From assembly GCF_002795825.1 (NCBI RefSeq), contig NZ_CP018800.1, positions 186,001-250,000 of the forward strand: a stretch of 64,000 nt of DNA, read 5' to 3'. The stretch's first letter is position 1. Every line of letters begins with the position of its first letter. A model generated the notes under the pieces. It did no database searches, was not told the DNA's origin, and saw only the letters and a program-made list of their open reading frames with translations. The position numbers and the translations under genes are program-made. Source of the DNA: Mariprofundus ferrinatatus (lineage in GTDB: Bacteria; Pseudomonadota; Zetaproteobacteria; Mariprofundales; Mariprofundaceae). Shown here piece by piece: positions 7,595-15,812 of this stretch.

Positions 7595-10500
7595 ATGAGA
7601 TGGAGTGAGGCAATATTGCGCAAAACCGGCATTGAGAAGCTGGCTATCCGCAGGAAAATGTTCACCCTCTTCTATCTGGTTGTAACGATCGCTATCGCGG
7701 TTGTCGGCTATTACGGCTATCAGTCAGCCAGGGAGGCCTATCGCCAGCATGCATTGGCGCAGGTGGTGGAGAAGACGGACGATGTCTCCCGCAGCACCAT
7801 GGAGCTCTTGTCTCTGGTTGCCAATGACATGAACTTTATATCCAGCTATTACGGGCTGAAACGATACCTCTACTGGCAGGATCTGAAGGTTCCCGGCAGT
7901 GCCGCCATCTGGAAAAGTTCCACGACAGACGCATTCGAAGCGTTTATGCGTAACTACGATTATCTCTACAAGATCCGGTTCCTGGATAACAACGGGGCTG
8001 AGGTCATCAGTATCCGTAGTGACAGGGCAGCAGGGAAAGTGCAGGTTGAGAAAGGGCGCAACCTTCAGGACAGGCACCATGAGGCCTACTTCAGTGAAAC
8101 CTATATGATGGAAGAAGATGGGCTCTACACCTCGTCACTGGACCTTAACAGGGAGTATGGCAAAATCGAGAAGCCCCACATCCCGGTGCTGAGGTATGCC
8201 CGTCCGGTATATGGTGCCAACCATGTGAAGTACGGTGTGGCGGTGATCAATATATATGCCGATTACATTCTCTCGTTTGTCAGAAGCGTCGATGAAGGCA
8301 GTGATGGCGACTACAAGCTGATCTCGGCAGATGGCTTCTATTATTACAACTCCGATGCGGAGAAGTCATGGGGCCACCTTCTGGGTCACCATGTCAGCTT
8401 TGCCAGCGAGCACCCCGAAATATTTGCCGCCATCTCCGGAAAGGAGAGCGGTCTTATTGAGCTGGATAATAAGGTTATCAGCTTTACCAAGATCTACCCC
8501 AACCCCCAGGACAAAACCAACTACTGGTATCTGCTAGGTATGATTGATGAAGATGTGGTGCTGGCCCAGCTCAACCAGTTCGTCACCATATCAGCCATCA
8601 TCTTTGTTATGACGCTTCTGCTCGTGTTTATCTCCGGCCGTCTCTCCATCAACAGCCTGCTGAGCCCGTTGATAACCCTTACCCGCCAGATGCAGCGCCT
8701 GAGTCAGGGTGAACTGCGACGTGAGGAGATAGACTACAGGGCGGATGATGAGATCAGTGCCATGCTTAAATCGAGTGACAGCGTAATAGCCAACCTGGAG
8801 GCGCTGACCACACAGGTCGACACGATCTCCTCAGGTGATTATTCACAGCAGGTTCACGTTCTCTCCGACAAGGACAAGTTGAGCATGGCTATCAATAATA
8901 TGACTGCCACCCTGAAGAAAAACAGGGAGGAGAATGAGATCCGGGAGTGGCTCTCCGACGGGCTTACACAGCTTGCCCGTGAGCTCTCAGGTGAGAATAA
9001 CCTGCAGCAATTGGCGGAAAAGGCTGTCTCCTTTATCGGCCGCTATGTCGATGCCGGCCATGGTGTAATCTATCTCTACAGTGAATCAGATGAAGGGGAG
9101 ACGCTTGATCTTCTAGGCTCCTATATGTTTACCGAGCGAGCCAACCTCTCCTCCCACTACAAGCTGGGAGAGGGGGCTATTGGCCAGGTTGCACGTGAGC
9201 GCAAAGCGATCCTGCTCAAGGAGATCCCCAAAGAGAGAAAGATCAGTACAGGCACCACCAGTGAGACCCCGCTGAATACCTTTACCTTCCCGCTGATCTA
9301 TGAGGGTGGGCTGTGTGGCGTTGTTGAGTTCGCCTCATTTGAGCCATTCACCGAGCTTAAACAGCAATTCTTTGACGAATCAGCCAGTATCATTGCATCG
9401 CTGATCTACATGGCCATCCAGAGTGGTAAAATCTCGACCCTTCTGAAGGTTTCTGAAGAGAAGAGCCGTGCCCTTCAGCAGAGTAACACCCAGATGGAGG
9501 AGCAGCAGCAGCAACTGCAGCAACAGACAGAGGAGCTGCAGCAGACCAATGCCCAGATGGAGGAGCAGCAGCAGCAACTGCAGCAACAGACAGAGGAGCT
9601 GCAGCAGACCAATGCCCAGATGGAGGAGCAGCAGCAGCAACTGCAGATGCAGACAGAAGAGCTGCAGGAGTCAAAAGAGGCACTCACCCTAAGGGCTGAG
9701 CAGTTGGAGCTCTCCAATAAGTATAAATCGGAGTTCCTGGCCAATATGTCGCATGAGCTGCGCACCCCTCTCAACTCGGTCATTCTTCTCTCCAAAATGA
9801 TGATGCGCAATGAGAACGGGCATCTCGATGATGAGGATGTCAAACGGGCCAATGTTATCCACCACTCGGGCAATGAGCTGCTGCGCCTGATCAATGACAT
9901 CCTCGACCTCTCGAAGGTGGAGGCCGGTAAGTTCGAACTGATTCAGGAGAGCTTTGACTCCACTCAGCTGCTGGATGAGCTGAGGAGCCAGTTTGAGGAT
10001 AGCGCAAAAAATAAAGGGCTGAGCCTTATTGTTGACGATCGGCTGCATGGATCACTAAACACCGATAAAAACAAACTTCTGCAGATCCTGCGCAACCTTC
10101 TCTCCAACGCCATGAAATTCACCAAAAAGGGATCTGTAACCCTTACTGCTGCAATGATCGAGGATGAAGAGCTGCCGATCAAAATTTCGGTCAGCGATAC
10201 CGGCATTGGCATCCCTGAAGATAAACTTGAGCTTATTTTCAATGAGTTCCAGCAGGTGGATGGCTCCATCTCCAGAGAGTTCGGAGGCACAGGTCTTGGA
10301 CTCTCCATCAGCAAGAAATTTGCAGAGCTGATCAACGGAAAGGTGAGCGTGGAGAGTAAAGAGGGCGTGGGGAGCACATTTACCGTTCACCTGCCCGGGA
10401 AAATGGAACAGGCGAAGGCTCCTGCCTCCGTAGATGCGCGGGATTATGCAGAGGCAGCAGGAGATGATCGTGCAGAGCTCCGTGATGAAGATCGTCCAAT

Positions 10501-11662
10501 TCTTCTTATCGATGACGACAGCGACTTTTGTGAAGCTGTTATCGACATTAACCGTCAAAATGGCTGCAAAACGGTGGTTGCGCATAGCGGTAAAGAGGGG
10601 TTGAAGATGGTCGCCAAATACCACCCTGCTGGCATCATCCTCGATCTTGGACTGCCGGACATGGATGGCGTTGACCTGCTTGCCCGCCTAAAGAAGAACG
10701 CTCATACCAAGACTATTCCCGTCTATATCGTGTCCGGCCGGGATAAAGACGAGGCCCTGCTGAAGCAAGGTGCTCTGGAGTACCTGCAGAAGCCGGTCAC
10801 AAGTGATGACATCACCGATGTGGCCCATGCCATTCTTCAGACGATCAGCAGCGGGGTGAAATCTATTCTTGTTTATGCAGGCGAAGCGATCTCTTATGTG
10901 GAAATATTGGAGTTGGCGAAAACGATGGGCGTTCAGGCCATCGATATGAGTGATTCGGATGAATCCCTTGAATCGATAGGTGCAGAGGAGAAGCTGCTTG
11001 CCATCGTTGATGCAGTCCCCTCTAAAGGAGCGATGCTGGATATCTGTGCCGAGTTAAGGAGTCGGTGGCCCGATATATCTATCGTTATCGGCGCCACCTC
11101 AGCCCCAGATGCCGATGATGAGGCAGCTATTGCCAAGTTTACAGATACGGTCATCGTCAAGTCTTCCGGGGCGCAAAGCCGGTTGATTGAAAATATTGAA
11201 CACTTCCTTCGCACGACTTCTAATCAGCAATTGGCTCCAGCCATCCCGGCCCAGCCGCACCCTGTTCATGCTGATCAGAAGGTACTCAAGGGGAGTAATA
11301 TCCTTGTTGCCGATGACGATGCCAGAAACCTCTTTGTGATTACTTCGGCGCTTGAGGAACACGGTGCGAGGGTTGTTGATGCAGTCAATGGTAATAGTGC
11401 GCTTAAGAAACTGAAGGAGGAGCAGTTCGACTTGATCCTGATGGATATCATGATGCCGGAGATGGATGGCTATGAGGCGATCAGCAAGATCAGGGCAGAT
11501 GATGCATTGAAAGGCATTCCCATTATCGTGTTAACTGCCAAGGCGCTGAAGGAAGATCGTGAAAAATGCCTGCAGATCGGTGCCAATGACTATCTCTCCA
11601 AACCTGTCGAATACGAAAGGCTGATTAAGCTGAGCCATGCCTGGATTGAGAAGGGGAGATGA
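7595..11662 (+). CDS. Hybrid histidine kinase: Cache-HAMP-GAF-coiled coil-HK-REC-pseudoREC-REC
   Basis: A 1355-residue membrane kinase. Order: TM1 (about 22-42), a large periplasmic double-Cache-type domain (about 45-325), TM2 (about 335-357), HAMP (about 358-450), GAF (about 450-610), a Gln/Glu-rich coiled coil (about 620-705), DHp with phospho-His720 in MSHELRTPLNS, and a complete HATPase (NLLSNAM, DTGIGIP, GGTGLGL). These are followed by a receiver with phospho-Asp1017 (LDLGLPDMDG), a second receiver-like segment (about 1090-1210) lacking the acidic pair, and a third receiver with Asp1284 (LMDIMMPEMDG). ATGA overlap with the CheB-CheR gene shows co-translation. It is the likely centre of this cluster; the input signal is unknown. 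Confidence 0.93.
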   Translation: MRWSEAILRKTGIEKLAIRRKMFTLFYLVVTIAIAVVGYYGYQSAREAYRQHALAQVVEKTDDVSRSTMELLSLVANDMNFISSYYGLKRYLYWQDLKVPGSAAIWKSSTTDAFEAFMRNYDYLYKIRFLDNNGAEVISIRSDRAAGKVQVEKGRNLQDRHHEAYFSETYMMEEDGLYTSSLDLNREYGKIEKPHIPVLRYARPVYGANHVKYGVAVINIYADYILSFVRSVDEGSDGDYKLISADGFYYYNSDAEKSWGHLLGHHVSFASEHPEIFAAISGKESGLIELDNKVISFTKIYPNPQDKTNYWYLLGMIDEDVVLAQLNQFVTISAIIFVMTLLLVFISGRLSINSLLSPLITLTRQMQRLSQGELRREEIDYRADDEISAMLKSSDSVIANLEALTTQVDTISSGDYSQQVHVLSDKDKLSMAINNMTATLKKNREENEIREWLSDGLTQLARELSGENNLQQLAEKAVSFIGRYVDAGHGVIYLYSESDEGETLDLLGSYMFTERANLSSHYKLGEGAIGQVARERKAILLKEIPKERKISTGTTSETPLNTFTFPLIYEGGLCGVVEFASFEPFTELKQQFFDESASIIASLIYMAIQSGKISTLLKVSEEKSRALQQSNTQMEEQQQQLQQQTEELQQTNAQMEEQQQQLQQQTEELQQTNAQMEEQQQQLQMQTEELQESKEALTLRAEQLELSNKYKSEFLANMSHELRTPLNSVILLSKMMMRNENGHLDDEDVKRANVIHHSGNELLRLINDILDLSKVEAGKFELIQESFDSTQLLDELRSQFEDSAKNKGLSLIVDDRLHGSLNTDKNKLLQILRNLLSNAMKFTKKGSVTLTAAMIEDEELPIKISVSDTGIGIPEDKLELIFNEFQQVDGSISREFGGTGLGLSISKKFAELINGKVSVESKEGVGSTFTVHLPGKMEQAKAPASVDARDYAEAAGDDRAELRDEDRPILLIDDDSDFCEAVIDINRQNGCKTVVAHSGKEGLKMVAKYHPAGIILDLGLPDMDGVDLLARLKKNAHTKTIPVYIVSGRDKDEALLKQGALEYLQKPVTSDDITDVAHAILQTISSGVKSILVYAGEAISYVEILELAKTMGVQAIDMSDSDESLESIGAEEKLLAIVDAVPSKGAMLDICAELRSRWPDISIVIGATSAPDADDEAAIAKFTDTVIVKSSGAQSRLIENIEHFLRTTSNQQLAPAIPAQPHPVHADQKVLKGSNILVADDDARNLFVITSALEEHGARVVDAVNGNSALKKLKEEQFDLILMDIMMPEMDGYEAISKIRADDALKGIPIIVLTAKALKEDREKCLQIGANDYLSKPVEYERLIKLSHAWIEKGR
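9491..9670 (+). repeat. 63-bp tandem repeat inside the hybrid kinase gene
   Basis: Nearly identical 63-bp units begin at 9491, 9554 and 9617; the third decays after about 50 bases. Each encodes 21 residues, starting QMEEQQQQLQQQTEEL and ending QQTNA, as part of the coiled coil between GAF and kinase domains. The period is exactly three heptads, so gain or loss of a unit would keep both reading frame and coiled-coil register. Units 1 and 2 look identical at the DNA level, a sign of recent duplication or gene conversion. Confidence 0.92.
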
Positions 11663-13338
11663 GCCTATCTGTCCATGATGGTGGAGGAAAAAGGCGCCTG
11701 CTGGTTATGGGCGAGCTTTCAGCACCCGAAGAGCAGAAGGAGCTTATCAGTGCCATCAACGACTCAGCAGGCATGGCGACTGAAGTTAACTTCTTTGATG
11801 CCCGACTGCTTCCGGAGAAGCTGATCAAAGTGCTGGCATCTTACTCCTCGGGTGAGGAGCCATTACGCATACGAACCCATCATCCGAGTCTTTCTCATTA
11901 TTTGAATAAACTGAAAATCAACTCCAGAAATGATCTGGCAATAAGTGAGAACAAAAGGCATCCAGCATTCAAGGCTCTAGCTCTAGGTGGCTCGGCAGAC
12001 AGCCTTGCGAAAATTCTTCATATCATCGAATCGCTGCAATTATCTGAGTTGACTGTTTTTATTGTTCAACATGTCTCCGAGGATCAGCCAAACCTTCTGG
12101 ATAAACTGTTGAAAATGCGCACCGAATACAGCGTGCTCATGCCGCACCATATGATGCCGGTTGAGCCGGCTACCATCTATATCGCCCCTCCCGGCCATCA
12201 GCTTCGCATCCATGATCAGCAGGTCTATCTGACGCGCGACCGTAAAGTCCGCTTTGCCCGCCCATCGATTCAGGTGTTGTTTGAGTCACTGGCGCACGAA
12301 TATGAGTCCAGCCTGATGGTCGCCCTGCTTTGCGGTTATGGCGATGATGGTGTGGAAGCATTGAAGGTTCTACGCGATAAAGGCGCAACCGTATTGATTG
12401 AGTCCCCTGAAGAGTGCGAGGCAAAGAAACTGCCACAAAATGGCATCAACAGCGGCAATTACGATCATGTTCTTAGCAGGAAAGGAATTCAGAGTTTTTT
12501 TTCCAGTGCTGTGATCAAGAACAGCCTGCCCGACCTGCACACGATCAGCTTCTTTCTAGAAGCTGTCAGGGAGCAGTACGGTTATGACTTCACCGAGTAT
12601 CAATCTGGCACCCTGCAGCGGCGAATCGAGGTGATGCTTAAATCATCCGGCGCTGCTGATTTCTTCACGCTTCAGCGGGATGTTTTGACCAATCCGGAGG
12701 CCTTTGAGCAGCTGTTCAGCGCACTCTCCATCAATGTGACTACATTCTTCAGGTCTCCTGAGCAATTCGACTACCTGCGCCAGAAGGCATTCCCGTTTCT
12801 GGAAAGCTTTCCGCATATCAAGATATGGGTGGCTGGCTGCTCAAGTGGAGAGGAGGCATATTCGCTGGCTATATTGCTTAAAGAAGCTGGGCTGTTGCAA
12901 AAGACCACCATCTACGCAACGGATATCAACTCACACATTCTCTATGAGGCAAAAAATGCCCTCTATTCGTGCCAGAAGATGGATGAGTATCAGGAGAATT
13001 ATCGATTAAGTGGAGGTGCTCGGCAGTTTACGGATTATATTGAAAAGCACGGCGACATCTTCGAAATTGCGCCGGAATTACGCAATAAGGTGCTCTTCTT
13101 CCGCCATTCGCTGGTCGATGAGGGGGTCTTTAATGAATTTCAACTTATCCTCTGCCGTAATGTCATTATCTATTTCTCAAATAAGCTGCAAAATCGAGTG
13201 ATGCAGCTCTTCTCGCGTTCCCTGCATCGCGATGGTTTTCTAACTCTGGGGGATAAAGAGTCACTGAGTCTGGGTGATGGTAATCGTTTTTTTAAAGCTG
13301 AAAACAAAGAGAAGAAGGTTTATCGATGGTTGATCTGA
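11659..13338 (+). CDS. CheB-CheR fusion (protein-glutamate methylesterase/methyltransferase)
   Basis: A 559-residue fusion. Residues about 105-272 are a CheB methylesterase domain with the expected catalytic triad positions Ser112 (GGSADS), His138 (VQHVSED) and Asp230 (CGYGDDG), plus the PPGHQLRI block. Residues about 290-559 are CheR: an N-terminal helical part with TFFRSPEQFDYL, the SAM-binding loop GCSSGEEAYSLA, YATDINSHIL and CRNVIIYF. The first 100 residues match neither CheB receiver nor anything recognised, and no phospho-acceptor receiver is present. No chemoreceptor gene lies in the window. It overlaps the preceding kinase by 4 bases and the next kinase by 13, so all three are one operon. 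The protein substrate is unknown. Confidence 0.92.
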   Translation: MSLSVHDGGGKRRLLVMGELSAPEEQKELISAINDSAGMATEVNFFDARLLPEKLIKVLASYSSGEEPLRIRTHHPSLSHYLNKLKINSRNDLAISENKRHPAFKALALGGSADSLAKILHIIESLQLSELTVFIVQHVSEDQPNLLDKLLKMRTEYSVLMPHHMMPVEPATIYIAPPGHQLRIHDQQVYLTRDRKVRFARPSIQVLFESLAHEYESSLMVALLCGYGDDGVEALKVLRDKGATVLIESPEECEAKKLPQNGINSGNYDHVLSRKGIQSFFSSAVIKNSLPDLHTISFFLEAVREQYGYDFTEYQSGTLQRRIEVMLKSSGAADFFTLQRDVLTNPEAFEQLFSALSINVTTFFRSPEQFDYLRQKAFPFLESFPHIKIWVAGCSSGEEAYSLAILLKEAGLLQKTTIYATDINSHILYEAKNALYSCQKMDEYQENYRLSGGARQFTDYIEKHGDIFEIAPELRNKVLFFRHSLVDEGVFNEFQLILCRNVIIYFSNKLQNRVMQLFSRSLHRDGFLTLGDKESLSLGDGNRFFKAENKEKKVYRWLI

Positions 13339-15656
13339 CAGGGGGCAATGATATTCCCTTCAAAATCCTGATTGTAGATGACAATCCAAATAACCTGTTT
13401 ACGCTGGAGTCTCTGCTTCGGCGACTGGATGATTGTGAAATCGTGCAGGCTTCCTCCGGCGAGGCTGCGCTTGCAACCACTATTGAGAATTCCATCGACC
13501 TGATTCTTCTGGATGTCCAAATGCCCGGGATGGATGGCTATTCAACTGCAGAACATTTGAAAATGACCAGGCGCACGAGGGATATTCCAATTATTTTTAT
13601 CACAGCGGTATTCAAGAGCGCTGAGTTTATCAAGCATGGCTATGAAGTGGGTGCAATTGACTACCTGACAAAACCACTGGATGAGAACCAGTTGCTTAAC
13701 CGTATCAGACTTTACCGTAAAATATTTGAACGTGAAACGGCACTTCGAAAGGCGCTAAAAACACTCGAATTTGAAAGCCAGGAGCGTTTCCGCTCTTATT
13801 TCGAACGCTCTACTGTAGGCATGGCGATTGTTAACCCCGACAGGAGCTGGCAAGAGGTGAACGATGCCCTGTGTCTCATGCTGGGTTACAGCCGTGATGA
13901 GTTGATGCACATGCCCTGGTCTGGGTTGGTTTGCCCTGATGATCAAAACCTCGATGAGGATTCTATCAACGCATTATTAAGCGGCGAGACTGATGGCTAT
14001 ACGATCGAACTACGGTTTATTCACAAAGGCGGCCAAGTTGTTCACACTCATTTCGCAGTGCGCAGCGTATGCAAAGAGCAGGGTGGCATTGATTATCTGA
14101 CTGCAATGATAGTGGATATCAGCAAAGCCAAGGAAGCGGAAGCCGTACTGCGAAGGCTGTCTCAGGCTGTCGAGCAAGCTGGTGAATCCATCTTTATCAC
14201 AGACTGCAGCGGTATCATCGAATATGTGAACCCTGCCTTCTCTGAACTTACCGGATATAGCAGTGATGAGGTTGTCGGGCAGAAGCCGAAGGTTCTTAAG
14301 AGTGGCAAGCAACAAGCGATTTTTTATGAAAAGATGTGGAATACCATACTTTCCGGTCAGGTCTGGCATGGCAAAATGATCGACAGGAAAAAGGATGGCA
14401 GTTTCTATCCGGCCATGGTGACGATTTCACCCATCAAGAACCAGTTGAGTGAAACCACCGGCTTTGTCTGCCTTCAGCAGGATTTGAGCGAGAATGAGGA
14501 GCTTGAGAATCGCTTTTATCAGGCTCAGAAGATGGAGGCGCTTGGAACACTGGTGGGAGGAATTGCCCACGAATTTAATAATTCATTGGCCGGAATTACA
14601 GGCAACCTATATTTGGCAAAAAAACTAGCCTCACAGCTTCCAGAGGTGATTGAGAAGCTGGATATTATTGAGAAACTCTCGTTCAAAAGTGCTGAGTTGA
14701 TTAAAAACCTGCTCTCTTTCGCACGTAAAGGGGTGATCCAGAAAACACCGATCAACTTGCCTCTCTTTCTGAAGGAGGTCATAAAAGTACATCGGGTTTC
14801 GCTACCGGAACATATCCGGCTGGACTTGGATGTTGGAGCTGTCCCCATGACAGTCAAATGGGACGCGAACCTTCTTCAGCAGGCATTGATCAATCTCATC
14901 AACAACGCCTGTGATGCATTGATGACGGTCGAAGGGCCCTTGATATCTATCAAATTAAGTGAGTTTTCTGCTGATGACGATTTTCTTGCCAGGCACCCTG
15001 AAGTCGACGCTGACAACTTCGCTTGTCTCGCCATAAGAGATAATGGAACGGGTATCAGCCCGGATGACCTGCCTCATATTCTCGAGCCCTTTTATACAAC
15101 CAAGAAAATCGGCAAGGGGACAGGGCTCGGCCTCTCAATGGTCAGTGGGGCGATGCATGCCCACCAGGCCTGTATGGAGGTTGAGAGCGTTGAAGGTGAA
15201 GGGGCACTGTTCCTGCTATACCTGCCCTTACAGGAGGCAGAAGAGATTGAGCTTTCCCCTCGCCAGTGTGAGGTAAGCGAGAGAGGGGTTGGTGAGCTAA
15301 TCCTGCTGGTCGATGATGAAAAAAACATTCTCGAGACAAGCAAAGAGGTGCTTGAATCGATTGGCTATCGGGTGTTGGTAGCTTCGGATGGTTCAGAGGC
15401 CGTTGATGTTTTCAAGGCCAATAAAGATGAAGTTTCCATCGTTGTTACCGACATCATGATGCCAAAGCTTGGAGGTGTTGAAGCAGTTGGGCTTATGAAG
15501 AAGATTCGTCCTGAGATTAAGGTTGTTTTTACCACAGGATATAACAAAGAAGAGGAGCGGCTTGGCGATATTCATTCGAGCGATGCTATCGTTCTCTATA
15601 AGCCTTACGACGTTGATGAGCTTGGCAGAACAATAAGAAGGGCGTTAGACGCATAG
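13326..15656 (+). CDS. Hybrid kinase REC-PAS-PAS-HK-REC, soluble
   Basis: A 776-residue cytoplasmic protein without membrane segments. Order: N-terminal receiver with phospho-Asp63 (LLDVQMPGMDG), a linker helix, PAS1 (about 155-275), PAS2 (about 280-400), a kinase core with His415 (GGIAHEFNNSLAGI) and ATPase motifs NLINNACDAL, DNGTGI and GTGLGLSM, and a C-terminal receiver with Asp709 (VTDIMMPKLGG). The H-box HEFNN places it in the NtrB-like class, unlike the HELRTP-type kinase upstream. Its N-terminal receiver is strongly similar to that of the gene at 15813, including FIKHGYEVGAIDYLTKP, which points to duplication. Overlap with the CheB-CheR stop codon indicates translational coupling. Confidence 0.93.
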   Translation: MVDLTGGNDIPFKILIVDDNPNNLFTLESLLRRLDDCEIVQASSGEAALATTIENSIDLILLDVQMPGMDGYSTAEHLKMTRRTRDIPIIFITAVFKSAEFIKHGYEVGAIDYLTKPLDENQLLNRIRLYRKIFERETALRKALKTLEFESQERFRSYFERSTVGMAIVNPDRSWQEVNDALCLMLGYSRDELMHMPWSGLVCPDDQNLDEDSINALLSGETDGYTIELRFIHKGGQVVHTHFAVRSVCKEQGGIDYLTAMIVDISKAKEAEAVLRRLSQAVEQAGESIFITDCSGIIEYVNPAFSELTGYSSDEVVGQKPKVLKSGKQQAIFYEKMWNTILSGQVWHGKMIDRKKDGSFYPAMVTISPIKNQLSETTGFVCLQQDLSENEELENRFYQAQKMEALGTLVGGIAHEFNNSLAGITGNLYLAKKLASQLPEVIEKLDIIEKLSFKSAELIKNLLSFARKGVIQKTPINLPLFLKEVIKVHRVSLPEHIRLDLDVGAVPMTVKWDANLLQQALINLINNACDALMTVEGPLISIKLSEFSADDDFLARHPEVDADNFACLAIRDNGTGISPDDLPHILEPFYTTKKIGKGTGLGLSMVSGAMHAHQACMEVESVEGEGALFLLYLPLQEAEEIELSPRQCEVSERGVGELILLVDDEKNILETSKEVLESIGYRVLVASDGSEAVDVFKANKDEVSIVVTDIMMPKLGGVEAVGLMKKIRPEIKVVFTTGYNKEEERLGDIHSSDAIVLYKPYDVDELGRTIRRALDA

Positions 15657-15812
15657 GATTTCGCCGCTATTGTTGAGTGATAGCTTTGCGTGTGGCGAGG
15701 AGATGCCGCGTGTTCTGGCGCTCTCTGTATCGGGACGTTTTCCCAGAGGCGATAAATATGTGAGACGGCAATCGATATTCAGGGCTGGAAATGGGTAAAG
15801 GAGGCTTTATAG

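Noticed and set aside
9380-9900. Leucine-, serine- or cysteine-rich frames opposite the kinase coiled coil, and the idea that the 63-bp repeats are a CRISPR array
   Set aside because: The repeats are directly adjacent in-frame coding units without spacers; the other-frame products are only the repeat read in reverse.
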